From: Saccharothrix sp.
GTDB taxonomy: Bacteria > Actinomycetota > Actinomycetes > Mycobacteriales > Pseudonocardiaceae
Assembly (NCBI RefSeq): GCF_031180885.1
Contig: NZ_JAPSLK010000004.1
Location: forward strand, 124,001-188,000
Direction: 5' to 3'
DNA: 64,000 nucleotides
The number at the start of each line of letters is the position of its first letter. The first letter of the stretch is position 1. Positions 50,381-59,523 of this stretch are shown piece by piece. The translations under genes were made by a program, and so were the position numbers. Below the pieces are notes generated by a model that saw only the letters and a program-made list of their open reading frames with translations, ran no database searches and was not told the origin of the DNA.

Positions 50381-51258
50381 GCCGCCACCTGCGCGCGCAG
50401 GACCTCGATGACGCCCGCGAAGCTGGACGAGCCGTTCCCGGCGGCCCGCGCGCGTTCCATCGTGGACTTGAGCAGTTCGGGCAGCGCGTTGTCCAGGCCG
50501 CGTTCGGCCGCCGCGTGGAGGAGGTGCCCGATGGCGGCGATCTGCACGTCGATGGTGGCGTCGTCGCCGGGGTAGTGGCCGGCGTCCACCTGGGACGCGT
50601 ACCGGGTGAGGAAGCTGTTCACGGTGGTCAGCCACCGGATCGCCACCGGCGTGAACGCCGTCGCCGCCGTCCCGTCCGCGCCGACGAGCGCGGCGCCGTG
50701 CAGCCAGCCGGTCATGGTCGACCACATCAGGCCGAGGAGCGCGGAGTCGTAGAGCGCGGCCAGACCGGGGTCGTCGCCCAGGTGCACGGGGTCGCCCAAC
50801 GCCTCCAGCGCGGCGTGGTGGGCGTCGAACGCGGTGCGCGGGCCGCTGTAGAGGACCATCACCTCGCGGCTGCCGACACCCGGCGGTGTGGTCATGATCG
50901 CGCCGTCGAGGTAGTCCGCGCCGTGCCCGTCGAACCGGTCCCGAGCCGCCCGCGCCTGCTCGGCGCTGCCGGAGGTGAGGTTGACGAAAGCCTTGCCCGC
51001 CAGCAGGTCCGTGCACCCGTCGAGCGCGCCGTAGAGGGCGTCGTAGTCGAGGACGCAGGCGATGACGAGCGGGCTCGCCGCGATCGCCGCGCTGGGCGTC
51101 GGCGCGAGGAGCGCGCCCCGCTCGACCAGTGGCTGCGCCTTGGCCGGGGTGCGGTTCCACACCGTCGTCCGGTGGCCGCGGTCGAGCAGGGCGCCGGCCA
51201 GCGCCGTGCCCATCGCCCCGGTCCCGAGGACGGTCACGGGCTGGGGAACAGAGGTCAT
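50377..51258 (-). CDS. NAD(P)-binding 6PGDH/imine-reductase-like enzyme (first copy)
   Basis: The 293-residue protein shows VTVLGTGAMGTALAGALLDRGHRTTVWNRTPAKA, LTSGSAEQARAARDRFDGHGADYLDGAIMTTP and a helical C-terminal domain, as in imine reductases and beta-hydroxyacid dehydrogenases. The conserved catalytic Lys of hydroxyacid dehydrogenases is not evident, which favours an imine or enamine substrate. A good Shine-Dalgarno sequence (GGGAGAG) precedes the ATG. It is divergent from a GlxA/AraC regulator that probably controls it. Confidence 0.85.
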   Translation of the reverse strand: MTSVPQPVTVLGTGAMGTALAGALLDRGHRTTVWNRTPAKAQPLVERGALLAPTPSAAIAASPLVIACVLDYDALYGALDGCTDLLAGKAFVNLTSGSAEQARAARDRFDGHGADYLDGAIMTTPPGVGSREVMVLYSGPRTAFDAHHAALEALGDPVHLGDDPGLAALYDSALLGLMWSTMTGWLHGAALVGADGTAATAFTPVAIRWLTTVNSFLTRYASQVDAGHYPGDDATIDVQIAAIGHLLHAAAERGLDNALPELLKSTMERARAAGNGSSSFAGVIEVLRAQVAA

Positions 51259-51390
51259 GTCGGTCTCTCCCGGATGAGTCCCGCGTCGAGGCGGGGTGAT
51301 CAACTCCCCTCCACCCTCGCAACGCGGGTCCGCCTCGACCAGTGGCACTGATGACGGCCTTCACCAAATTCTTGCCATAGGATCGGTGGT
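51259..51390. promoter_or_regulatory. Divergent control region of reductase operon and GlxA regulator
   Basis: The perfect palindrome CAGTGGCACTG (51340-51350) is a candidate operator. A TAGGAT box (51378-51383) ends seven bases before the ATG at 51391, consistent with a leaderless regulator mRNA, although no good -35 box is present. The reductase side has a normal Shine-Dalgarno sequence. Confidence 0.35.
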
Positions 51391-52383
51391 ATGAGCGTGG
51401 GAACCGTCGCCCTGGTCGTGCCCGACGAGATCGACCTCGTCTCCTGGGACCTGTACGAGCTGAGCATCCCCGCCACGGTGTTCGGCAAGCCCCAGCCCGA
51501 CCTGGCCGACCCGTGGTACGAGCTGCGGCTGTGCGGGACCGGTGAGCGCTCCGGCCACGCGGGACCCGGCTTCGGGCTGCGCACCCCGTACGGCCTGGAC
51601 GACCTCGTCGGCGCGGACACCGTCATCGTGGCGTCGGTGCCGGAGCTGTGCGTGGACGCGGCCGCCCCGGTGCCGGAACGGCTCGTCACCGCGTTGCGCC
51701 GGGCGCACGACGCCGGCGCGCGGATGGTGTCGCTGTGCACCGGCGCGTTCGCGCTCGCCGAGGCGGGGCTGCTCGACGGCCGCCGCGCGACCGCGCACTG
51801 GATGCACACCGCCGCGCTGGCCGAGCGGTACCCGAAGGTGGAAGTGGACGACTCGGTGCTGTACGTGGACGACGGCGACGTGCTCACCAGCGCGGGCATG
51901 ACCGCGGGCCTCGACCTGTGCCTGCACCTCGTCCGCCGCGACCTCGGCCCGCACGTGGCCAACCAGCTGGCGCGCCGCATGGTCGTGCCGGCCCACCGGC
52001 CGGGCGGCCAGGCGCAGTTCATCGACCTGTCGGTGCCGGCCAGCGACGAACGCGGACTGGCGCCCGTGCTGGAGTGGGCGCGGGCCAACCTGGACCGGCC
52101 GCTGACCATCGAGGACCTGGCCCGCCGCGCGGCCGTGAGCCCGCGCACGTTCTACCGGCGGCTGCACGAGACCACCGGCACCACGCCCCTGCAGTGGCTG
52201 CTCAACCAGCGCCTCGGCCGGGCGCAGACGCTGCTGGAGTCCACCGACCTCCCGGTGGAGAAGGTGGCGGAGCTCAGCGGCCTCGGCACCGCGAACAACC
52301 TGCGCCACCACTTCGTCAAGCAGATCGGCGTCTCGCCCAGCGACTACCGCCGCGCCTTCCCCCGTGCCGCGGTGACACGCTGA
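51391..52383 (+). CDS. GlxA-type regulator (DJ-1/PfpI domain plus AraC HTH)
   Basis: The 330-residue regulator has an N-terminal class I amidotransferase-like domain with a Cys in MVSLCTGAFALAEAGLLDG and TAHWMHT. An AraC/XylS double helix-turn-helix follows (LTIEDLARRAAVSPRTFYRRLHETTG, then VEKVAELSGLGTANNLRHHF). GlxA-type regulators usually activate a divergent metabolic operon in response to a small molecule. Here the target is most likely the reductase pair and the flavoprotein. Confidence 0.92.
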   Translation: MSVGTVALVVPDEIDLVSWDLYELSIPATVFGKPQPDLADPWYELRLCGTGERSGHAGPGFGLRTPYGLDDLVGADTVIVASVPELCVDAAAPVPERLVTALRRAHDAGARMVSLCTGAFALAEAGLLDGRRATAHWMHTAALAERYPKVEVDDSVLYVDDGDVLTSAGMTAGLDLCLHLVRRDLGPHVANQLARRMVVPAHRPGGQAQFIDLSVPASDERGLAPVLEWARANLDRPLTIEDLARRAAVSPRTFYRRLHETTGTTPLQWLLNQRLGRAQTLLESTDLPVEKVAELSGLGTANNLRHHFVKQIGVSPSDYRRAFPRAAVTR

Positions 52384-52464
52384 CCGCGCCGCCCGGCCGC
52401 TACCAGAAGTACACCCGCCGGCCAGTCCTCCTCCGACGGCGTATTTTGTCGCCTCCACTGTCGC

Positions 52465-52670
52465 TTAGATCTTCTCGGAGAAGATCCGCTGGCACCCGAC
52501 GGCGGGCAGGGCGGTGATCTGGATGTCGAGGTCCTCCTGGACGCCCAATTCCAATGGTCCTCGACCAACCCTGCTTCCATGGTCGCTGTCCCGCGGATGG
52601 TCCAGCACCCCGCCCCGATGGCGGATAGCTCACGGCCGAGGCCGGGCGGGGTGCGGCGTTCCAGGGTGTG
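52465..52670 (-). pseudogene. Scraps of a serine recombinase and an aldo-keto reductase
   Basis: On the minus strand 52465-52560 encodes VQEDLDIQITALPAVGCQRIFSEKI followed by TAA; this matches the N-terminal third of resolvase/invertase recombinases (QDLDxQxxAL...GCxRIFxEKI). Just upstream, about 52570-52670 in another frame, lies GRELSAIGAGCWTIRG, the typical first strand of aldo-keto reductases. Both are cut short. The rest of 52384-52787 holds no other gene. Confidence 0.45.
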
Positions 52671-52787
52671 CACGCTGTCGCGGCAGACGTCGCTTGTGCA
52701 GTGGCGGCTCGGTGGTGAAGCCGAACGCGCCGATGAATCGACAGGGGTCGCAGCCCTTTGACGACGGGGCCTCGCCTGCATCGAGAA

Positions 52788-52970
52788 CTACTCGACTTCG
52801 GCTTTCACCCAATTCCCCGACGCATAGACCGCCACCGTCCTACGCCCCGACAGCTCCTTCACGCCCACGAGAAGATGCCCGTCCTTGACCTCGACGAACT
52901 CGCCCTGCGCATGCTCATTCTCATCGATGTTGTCCGTGCCCGGCTTGAGGTACTGCACTTTCACTGCCAT
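52788..52970 (-). CDS. Small unknown protein (60 residues)
   Basis: The protein MAVKVQYLKPGTDNIDENEH and its continuation look genuinely coding: charged, regular beta-strand pattern (GEFVEVKDGHLLVGVKEL, RRTVAVYASGNWVKAEVE) and no low-complexity. An AGGA sequence sits nine bases before the ATG at 52970. It may be a small SH3-like or antitoxin-like protein, but no family is recognised. Confidence 0.5.
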   Translation of the reverse strand: MAVKVQYLKPGTDNIDENEHAQGEFVEVKDGHLLVGVKELSGRRTVAVYASGNWVKAEVE

Positions 52971-53315
52971 GCGTCGCATCCTGTCGCCAATACCGCCACA
53001 ACGCCTTGCGAAACCCCTCGACACGACCCCACCGCAGGCATGTGCGGCGAACCGGTCGTGGCCCGGATGCGGCGGTGGCACGCTGCCATGACCGGCCCGC
53101 GAAGCCGGCCCCGCACCGGAGTTGAACGCCGGCCCGCTTCCGCCGGCGCAAGTCCGAGCGTGGGTCCAAGACCGGCTTCACCGGTCTTGGACCGGATGTT
53201 CGAGGTCGGGTTCAGATGGATGACCGTTGTTCCCAGCCCGGCGGCGCGCCCGCGATACCCAAGCGGTACCCGCCCGGGTCCACAGATCCGCTGATCGCCC
53301 GGTCGACCCCGGACC
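52971..53315. other. Gap without recognisable genes
   Basis: Nothing with clear coding character is visible on either strand between the 60-residue protein and the decarboxylase stop codon. It contains a short inverted repeat (AAGACCGG, CCGGTCTT) near 53167-53188 that could end the long sugar-oxidation operon. Confidence 0.4.
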
Positions 53316-54986
53316 TCAGCGCGCGTCTTCCGCCTCGGCTTTCCACTGCCCGTTGTCGGGAATCGACTTGTCGGGTATCACGACCTGGATGATGGACGGC
53401 TTGCCCGAGCCGGCCAGTGCGCCGGTCACGGCATCCTCCAACTCCCCGTACGTGCCGGCCTTCCACCCGTGACAGTCGAACACCTCGGCCAGCTTGCTGT
53501 AGTCCCACCGGTGCAGGACGCACGACGGGTAGAACGGGGTGTTGTCGGTGAAGACAGTCGCGTCGGCGAGCCACTGCTCGACCCCGTAGACCCCGTTGTC
53601 GATCACGAAGATGATCGGGTCCAGGTGGAACCGGGTTTGCGTCGAGAGGCATTGGGCGGTCATCTGGAAACCGCCGTCACCCGAGAAGACGATCACCCTC
53701 TGGTCGCTCCCCTTGGCCAGGCAGATGCCCGTCGCGGCGGGTCCCGCGTAGCCGATGGCCGAGTACGACGACTGGGCCACGAACGCGCCCTGAGCGGGCA
53801 CGTGGAGCAGCAGGCTTCCGAGGTAGTTCATGCTCGCGTCGCAGCCGACGATGGTGTTCTCGTCGACGAACTTCTGGATGAAGTCGTAGAACCCCTGGTA
53901 CGTGATCTGGCCGGCCGAGTCCACGGTCGGCACGCGTTGGACCGGCTTCTCCGGCAGGTGCGGTGTCCTGGGGGCGACCTGTTGTGCCAGCAGCCCTTCG
54001 ATCAGGTGCTCCAGCGCGACCTGACCACCGAAGAAGGTGCCGAACTTCACCGCGTCGAACGACGCGAACGCCGTCGTGGCGAAGTCGTGCTGCCAGCCCA
54101 GCGAGTTGATGTCGGTCAACCACACGCCGAGGGCCAGGGTGAAGTCGGAGTTCCCGACCAGGTCCGTGACGGCGGTCGAGGACGCCTTGCCGTCGAACAC
54201 GCCGACGAACAGCTCGTCGTCCTCGGGAAGCACGGCTTTGCTCAGCAGTTGCGTGACGAACGGGACGTTCAGCTGGTGGATCAGCTCCAGCGCCTTGTCC
54301 TGCAGGCCGAAGCGGTCGATCTCCGGGCCGATCCAGATGAGGGGGTTCTTCGCGTTCCTGAGCTCCGCGCCGATCCGCGCGACCGACTGCTTGAGGCTTT
54401 CCGGGTCCGACAGGGTCCTGGCCCGCTTCAGCTCGCCCCGCGGTGGCTCGCACTCCAGGTCGACCATGTCCTGGAGCAGCTCGATGTAGACCGGGCGTCG
54501 TTCGCTGACGCACCGGGTCAGCGCCTGGTCGATCAGAGCCGGCGCCAGGTCCGGGTTGTCGATCCTCGCGGTCGCGACCGTGACGTGCTCGAACGACTGG
54601 AGGTCCGTTTCACTGCCGCTGATGAAGTGGTGCGCGCTGAAGCCGGTCTGTTGGAAGGTGATGGTCTTCTCGGTGCTCGGGGCCCCGTTGATCAGCACGA
54701 GCGGTACCTTTTCGACATAGGCGCCGGCGAGGGCGTTCACGGCGCACAACGCGCCCGCGGAGTAGGTGACGCACAGGGCTCCGATGCCCTTGAACCTCGC
54801 GTACCCGTCCGCCGCGTAGCCGGCGTTGACCTCGTTGACCTCCTCGATGATCTCGATGCGGCTCGGTGTGACGTACTCGTTCAACCAGTCGATCGAGTAG
54901 TCGCCCGCGATGGAGAACAGGTGTCGCAGGCCCAGCTGCTCCAGCCGGTCGACCAGGTACTGCCCGACGGTGTATCGCTCGTCCAT
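53316..54986 (-). CDS. ThDP-dependent 2-oxoacid decarboxylase (pyruvate/indolepyruvate type)
   Basis: The 556-residue enzyme matches the PDC/IPDC/KdcA family. The proton-relay Glu is in IEEVNEVNAGYAADGYAR, the HH pair in FSAHHFISG, and the ThDP motif is GDGGFQMTAQ...IDNGVYGVE. It would decarboxylate a 2-oxoacid to an aldehyde. Operon context (sugar oxidation) suggests pyruvate or a sugar-derived oxoacid; phenylpyruvate or indolepyruvate are also possible. It is the last gene of the eight-gene operon. Confidence 0.9.
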   Translation of the reverse strand: MDERYTVGQYLVDRLEQLGLRHLFSIAGDYSIDWLNEYVTPSRIEIIEEVNEVNAGYAADGYARFKGIGALCVTYSAGALCAVNALAGAYVEKVPLVLINGAPSTEKTITFQQTGFSAHHFISGSETDLQSFEHVTVATARIDNPDLAPALIDQALTRCVSERRPVYIELLQDMVDLECEPPRGELKRARTLSDPESLKQSVARIGAELRNAKNPLIWIGPEIDRFGLQDKALELIHQLNVPFVTQLLSKAVLPEDDELFVGVFDGKASSTAVTDLVGNSDFTLALGVWLTDINSLGWQHDFATTAFASFDAVKFGTFFGGQVALEHLIEGLLAQQVAPRTPHLPEKPVQRVPTVDSAGQITYQGFYDFIQKFVDENTIVGCDASMNYLGSLLLHVPAQGAFVAQSSYSAIGYAGPAATGICLAKGSDQRVIVFSGDGGFQMTAQCLSTQTRFHLDPIIFVIDNGVYGVEQWLADATVFTDNTPFYPSCVLHRWDYSKLAEVFDCHGWKAGTYGELEDAVTGALAGSGKPSIIQVVIPDKSIPDNGQWKAEAEDAR

Positions 54987-55005
54987 GACTTGACCACCTC
55001 CGGGG

Positions 55006-55833
55006 TCAGTAGTCGCTCGCGCCGCCGAACAGGCGCGGCAGGTAGATGTCGAAGATCCCCGGGCACTTGCGCTCGGGATACCGGCGGATCAGGAAGTCCT
55101 TGAAGGCGTCGTCGGTGAGCCCGTCGCCGGCGGCCTGTCGAGCGGCCGAGAGGTACTCGATGTTGCGGGCGACCTCGTTCTTGTCGGCCGGCAGGCCGTG
55201 GCCGGGCAGGAACAGCTCGTAGTCCTCGGCCAGCAGATCCCGCAGGACCTCGATCCAGTGGCCCATGTGCTGGGTGAGGTAGAGGTGGGTGCCGCTGTAG
55301 AGCAGGTCCTGGGCGAAGCAGACGCCCAGGTCCGGGAGCTTGACGGTGAGGTGGAAGTCGATCTCGGTTTCGACCACCCGGTCGAAGGTGTACCTGACCC
55401 CGTCGATCGTCTCGTCGCCGGGGACGGCGACCTTCTGCGGGACGACCACCCGGTCCGGGAGGAGGTCGCCGAGCTTCCAGTGGTCGCTCCTGGAGTCCTC
55501 GCCGTGGTCCTGGATGAAGCCGATGGTTTCCGGCAACGCGTAGATCGTGGTGTCGGCGAACGCGGCGCCCAGGCCGAACCAGTGGTCGGGGTGCCGGTGG
55601 GAGAGGTACACCCGGTCGATCGGCTTGCCCAGGCCGTCCGCGTAGGCCCGGAAGGCCCGCGCGTACGGGGCGAGGAACTGCCCGTCGATGAGGACCAGTT
55701 GGTTCCGGGTCTCGACGATGTGCGTGGCGTTGGCGATGTTGTCGTCGGTGAAGGAGGCGACGAAGGTGTGGATGCGGACGTCGCCCGTCTGCTTCACGAC
55801 CATGCTGATGGGGTCGGACAGTTGAGCGGGCAT
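55006..55833 (-). CDS. Metallo-beta-lactamase-fold hydrolase
   Basis: The 275-residue protein has the zinc motif LSHRHPDHWFG, a downstream metal Asp in LGVCFAQDLLYSGTH and His in LFLPGHGLPADKNEV. The family includes glyoxalase II, lactonases and other hydrolases. In this operon it could open a sugar lactone made by the GMC dehydrogenase, but no lactonase-specific feature is visible. It lies 19 bases upstream of the decarboxylase. Confidence 0.85.
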   Translation of the reverse strand: MPAQLSDPISMVVKQTGDVRIHTFVASFTDDNIANATHIVETRNQLVLIDGQFLAPYARAFRAYADGLGKPIDRVYLSHRHPDHWFGLGAAFADTTIYALPETIGFIQDHGEDSRSDHWKLGDLLPDRVVVPQKVAVPGDETIDGVRYTFDRVVETEIDFHLTVKLPDLGVCFAQDLLYSGTHLYLTQHMGHWIEVLRDLLAEDYELFLPGHGLPADKNEVARNIEYLSAARQAAGDGLTDDAFKDFLIRRYPERKCPGIFDIYLPRLFGGASDY

Positions 55834-55875
55834 TCGGGAACTCCCTGACGTGGTGGAGGGGTGTGGCTGCCCTCG

Positions 55876-56931
55876 TCACGCACCTCCGCCGTGGGCGGCG
55901 GCCAGCGACGGTGCACCGGCCGGGACCTGCGCGGTGCGTGCGATCCGCTCCCGCAGCTCGGCCAGCGCGGCGAGGGCGATGTCGTAGGCGCCGGCGACGC
56001 CGGGCACCGGTCGGTCCTCGTCGCGCCGCCAGAACCGGCGGCGTGTCATGCGCATCGAGCTGTCGAACGGTGGGATCGCGTTGAACACCTCGACCAGGTA
56101 CGGCCCGCGGTAGACGGGTTCGACCTCGGGCAGGATGGCGTCCCACGGGATCCAGCTGTCGTGCACCGCGCCCCGGTCGGGTGCGGAGATGTGGACGTAG
56201 TGCAGCCGATCCCGCTGCACGGCTCGGGCGACGTCGTCCTTGAAGACCGAGGGCCCCCGACTCTCCATCACGACCTGCGCCGTGTCGATCGTCACCCCGC
56301 ACTGCGCGTCGCCGAGGTCGTCGAGGAAGTCCAACACCTCGGAGACCGTGTTGGGTCCGGGGGTCTCCCAGTTCTTGACGGGCTCGATGGCGAGCTTCAC
56401 CCCGCGCGCCGCCGCGTACGCCGACAGCTCCTCCAGGACGGGACGCGCCGCGCGGTAGCGCGGTTCCATCCAGTCCTGGAGGGCGTCGCTCCAGATCGGC
56501 TCGCCGGCGTCGGTGACCGGGAAGGCGCCGTAGGGGTAGAGGAACGGCCCGGACATGATCGAGTCGCCGCTCAGCACCCGGGTGATGTCCACGCGGGACT
56601 TGAGGTAGGCCAGGGCTTGATCGCGCTGTTGTTCGTACGGTGATGTCGGGTCGAAGGTCTTGGTGGTCCCGACGTTGGTGGTGAACTTGACGCCGGTGAG
56701 CCCTGCCTCGTCGAACGCCTTCTTGAGGCGGGCGTAACTCTCGATCTCGGCCTGGTGCTCGACGGTCGGGGGGCGGCCGGCGATGTGCAGGTCGAAGCCG
56801 TCGTAGCCCATCTCGGTGAGGGTCTGCAGGTGGCGGACCAGGACCTTGGTGTACTCGGTGTCCTCCGGCCTCAGGTCGGCCGTGAACATGAAGAAGCTGA
56901 AGAACACGTCTCGCTTGCCTGTCGCGTTCAT
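55876..56931 (-). CDS. TIM-barrel sugar epimerase/isomerase (AP-endonuclease-2-like)
   Basis: The 351-residue xylose-isomerase-like TIM barrel resembles ketose 3-epimerases (psicose/tagatose type). Metal-ligand candidates are the Glu in KLAIEPVKNWETPG, the Asp/His region VTIDTAQVV, HYVHISAPDRG and the Glu in PYLVEVFNAIPP. It belongs to the same fold as the next upstream gene but to a different subfamily. It likely interconverts keto-sugars or inosoles in the operon's pathway. Confidence 0.85.
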   Translation of the reverse strand: MNATGKRDVFFSFFMFTADLRPEDTEYTKVLVRHLQTLTEMGYDGFDLHIAGRPPTVEHQAEIESYARLKKAFDEAGLTGVKFTTNVGTTKTFDPTSPYEQQRDQALAYLKSRVDITRVLSGDSIMSGPFLYPYGAFPVTDAGEPIWSDALQDWMEPRYRAARPVLEELSAYAAARGVKLAIEPVKNWETPGPNTVSEVLDFLDDLGDAQCGVTIDTAQVVMESRGPSVFKDDVARAVQRDRLHYVHISAPDRGAVHDSWIPWDAILPEVEPVYRGPYLVEVFNAIPPFDSSMRMTRRRFWRRDEDRPVPGVAGAYDIALAALAELRERIARTAQVPAGAPSLAAAHGGGA

Positions 56932-56985
56932 GCCTGGTGTCCTCTGCGTGCGGTGATCCGGTGTCGGCGGTGCTGCCGAGCCCCG

Positions 56986-57909
56986 CTACCAGCCCAGGAG
57001 TTCGGTGAGGTGGGCGCGGGCACTCTTGGCGTACTGGAGCGGGTCGGCCGTGCGGGGGTCCTGCTCGGCTTCCACGACCAGCCATCCCTCGTAGCCGGCG
57101 TCGGCCAGCACCTCGAGGACGGGCTTGAACTTGATCGCGCCGTCGCCGGGCACGGTGAAGACGCCGAGTTCGATGCCGTCCTGGAACGAGAGCCCGTCCG
57201 CGCGGACGCGGTCGGTGAACTCCGGCCGGATGCTCTTCATGTGGACGTGGCCGATGCGGTCGGCGTGGGCCTTGGCCACTTCCAGGGGCGCCAGCGGGTC
57301 GCCGGTGGCGAAGGCGATGTGACCGGTGTCGAGCAGCAGGTGGACCAGGGTCGGATCGGTCGAGGCCATGAGCCGGTCGACCTCGTCGGGGTACATCACG
57401 CCGGTGCCCATGTGGTGGTGGTAGCTCAGCCGCATCCCGGCCGAGTTGGCGATCTTGCCCAGCTCCTGCAAGCCCGACGTCAGGTCGTCCCACTGGGCGT
57501 CGGTGAACACGGGGCGGTTGGCGAACAGGTCGACGGGCTGCAGGTGCGACGACCCGCCGAACTCGGCCACCACCACCTCGGTCCCGCCCAGCGCCTTGAT
57601 GCGGGTCAGCGTGTCCTCGAAGGCGTCGATCGTCTTCTGCCGCATGTCGTTGATCGTGAAGTACGTGCTCGTCCAGGGCTCGGACACGCGCAGGCCGCGG
57701 AGGTCGAGCGCGGCCTTGAGCACGGTGTTGTCCGTGGGGAACTTGTGCCCGATGCTGGTGCCCTGGAAGCCCGCCAGCGCGGCCTCGCTGACGGCCTGCC
57801 CGAAGGGGATGCCCGCGTCGATCGTGGGGAAGTCGTCGTTCCACCACAGGGTGCAGCAGACGCCCAGCATCACCTTGTCCGGGCTGAGGCGATCACCCAG
57901 TTCTGTCAT
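56986..57909 (-). CDS. Inosose-dehydratase-like (IolE-type) TIM-barrel enzyme
   Basis: The 307-residue protein follows IolE closely in layout: DKVMLGVCCTLWWNDDFPTIDAGIPF, ALAGFQGTSIGHKFPTD, LSYHHHMGTGVMYPDEVDRLM, LLLDTGHIAFATGDP, HVHMKSI and VVEAEQDPRTADP. IolE dehydrates 2-keto-myo-inositol. No other inositol-catabolism genes are here, so the substrate may be a different keto-sugar. Its start overlaps the end of the dehydrogenase small-subunit gene by 17 bases. Confidence 0.85.
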   Translation of the reverse strand: MTELGDRLSPDKVMLGVCCTLWWNDDFPTIDAGIPFGQAVSEAALAGFQGTSIGHKFPTDNTVLKAALDLRGLRVSEPWTSTYFTINDMRQKTIDAFEDTLTRIKALGGTEVVVAEFGGSSHLQPVDLFANRPVFTDAQWDDLTSGLQELGKIANSAGMRLSYHHHMGTGVMYPDEVDRLMASTDPTLVHLLLDTGHIAFATGDPLAPLEVAKAHADRIGHVHMKSIRPEFTDRVRADGLSFQDGIELGVFTVPGDGAIKFKPVLEVLADAGYEGWLVVEAEQDPRTADPLQYAKSARAHLTELLGW

Positions 57910-58414
57910 GGCTTCGGCCTTTCAGGTACCGGTCTTCGATGGCGGGTGGTCGTGCCCAGGCGCCGTAGCCGGGGGCCTTGGCGCCCGGGGGGTTGGCCGC
58001 GATGGCACGCCACAGCAGCCCTTCCTGGTAGGAGGCTGCGGTGACGGTGGAGGTCTCGGCCGCCGGTTGGGCCCCGTAGCTGTCGGTCCACTCGGGTGGC
58101 AGGCCGTACCACGTCCCGGCGTACCAGAGCTTGATCACGTTGCGCGCCACCGGCCCGAGGCGCTCCTCGCTGAAGATCCGATGGCGCAGCGCCCGGTCGA
58201 GCCGCTGCGGGTCGGGGCGTGCGCCGTCCTCGGCCGCCTCGGTCCTGGCCGCCCGGTGGGCCTCCAGCAAAGCGGTGACGACGTCCTCGCCGCAGGCGTC
58301 CCGCACCTTGGCCAGGTACTGGCGGGCCAGGCCGGTGCCGAGCAGGTCGGTCCGCTCGAAGGCGGTGAGGTCGACCGAGAGGGAGAGGAAGTCCTCGAGC
58401 GCGTCGGGGGTCAT
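57893..58414 (-). CDS. FAD-dependent sugar dehydrogenase small subunit
   Basis: The 173-residue helical protein (DALEDFLSLSVDLTAFERTDLLGTGLARQYLAKV, then ...NVIKLWYAGTWYGLPPEW) matches the small subunit of membrane-bound sorbitol/fructose/glucose dehydrogenases, which chaperones or stabilises the GMC subunit. The KLWYAGTWYG motif is diagnostic. No twin-arginine signal is evident, unlike many relatives. It is coupled to the ferritin-like gene by ATGA. Confidence 0.8.
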   Translation of the reverse strand: MTPDALEDFLSLSVDLTAFERTDLLGTGLARQYLAKVRDACGEDVVTALLEAHRAARTEAAEDGARPDPQRLDRALRHRIFSEERLGPVARNVIKLWYAGTWYGLPPEWTDSYGAQPAAETSTVTAASYQEGLLWRAIAANPPGAKAPGYGAWARPPAIEDRYLKGRSHDRTG

Positions 58415-59523
58415 CGCGCCACCGCCCGCGCCGCCTCGTCGGTGCCCCGAGAGGCGCCCGGGGCGGAGTCGACCGCGGTCGGCATCTCGAAGGTGGGAGC
58501 GGCGTGGAGGCCGCCGCTGCCCGGCAGGGGGTTGCGGATGATCCGGTTGATCCCGTCACGCAGCCGGAACATGTACCAGATGGCGTCCAGCAGGAGGCTG
58601 GGCTTGCCGTTGAACGCGGTGTCGAGGAGGCCGAGGAAGGCGAAGTACTCGGCGTTGAAGTCCCGGGCCACCTGGGCGAGCTCCGAGTCCACCGGGTAGT
58701 CGGCCAGCTTGGCGTTGACCTTCACCGGGTAGACGGCGTCCCAGTCGATGTCGAGCCGCGGTCCCGACGGTGCGTCGTGGGGGGAGTCGCCCTTCTGGTA
58801 GTACCTGCCGAAGTGCAGCTGACGGAACCGGTAGTAGTGGGCCAGCTCTTCCTCTTTGTCGTAGATCCCGCCATCGAGGCCCTCGCCCTGTTCGGCGATG
58901 AACTCCAGCGCCCGCAGAGCGGAGTTCAAATCGGAGACGACGATCACCTGCCCGCCGCCGGAGTAGAAGTACTCGGGCCTCACCTGCCGGGCCGGGTCAC
59001 CGCAGAACAGGTCGGGTTCCTGGGCCGCCACCACCTGCAACCCCTCGATGATCTCCGCGTAGAACTCGCCGATGCTGTAGAAGCGCATCTCCTCGCGGGT
59101 CGGGCTGGTGACCAACGACGGCGTGGCGGTGCTCGACGCGGGCATCAGCCGTGCGCCGTCGGGAGCCAGGGCCGGCCGCTCGATCTTGCAGAACGTCTCC
59201 ACCGCCTCGGGCGAGAAGGGCCGCAGGTCGACGACGAAGTCCCGCTCCCCGTCGGGCAGGTAGGTCGGGTAGGACGGCACGAAGTCGGGCCGGGTCAGGT
59301 CGGGCGTCCCGCCGATGGCGTTCAGGACGTTGGCGACGAGGGTCAGGTGCAGCATCTCCTCCACCGCGACGACTCGGATGATGTGGGCGGCGTCGGAGTT
59401 GGTGGTGGGGTGGATCGAGTAGTACGCGGTCAGGTAAGGGGGGATGGTCGCGTGCTCGAGCACCATCGCCTTGTGCAGGTACTTGATCAGGTCGTCGCGG
59501 TCGTTGATGGTCGTCTCGATCAC
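58411..59523 (-). CDS. Ferritin-like domain protein (PF12902-type)
   Basis: The 370-residue protein has a four-helix ferritin-like core with carboxylate-metal candidates in AMVLEHATIPPYLTAYYSI and VVAVEEMLHLTLVANVLNAIGG, and a second pair around YSIGEFYAEIIEGLQ and EEELAHYYRFRQLHFG. The family includes VioB-linked iminophenyl-pyruvate dimer synthases. It is locked between the GMC dehydrogenase (GTGA overlap) and the small subunit (ATGA overlap). A role in electron or oxygen handling for the dehydrogenase is likely but untested. Confidence 0.8.
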   Translation of the reverse strand: MIETTINDRDDLIKYLHKAMVLEHATIPPYLTAYYSIHPTTNSDAAHIIRVVAVEEMLHLTLVANVLNAIGGTPDLTRPDFVPSYPTYLPDGERDFVVDLRPFSPEAVETFCKIERPALAPDGARLMPASSTATPSLVTSPTREEMRFYSIGEFYAEIIEGLQVVAAQEPDLFCGDPARQVRPEYFYSGGGQVIVVSDLNSALRALEFIAEQGEGLDGGIYDKEEELAHYYRFRQLHFGRYYQKGDSPHDAPSGPRLDIDWDAVYPVKVNAKLADYPVDSELAQVARDFNAEYFAFLGLLDTAFNGKPSLLLDAIWYMFRLRDGINRIIRNPLPGSGGLHAAPTFEMPTAVDSAPGASRGTDEAARAVAR

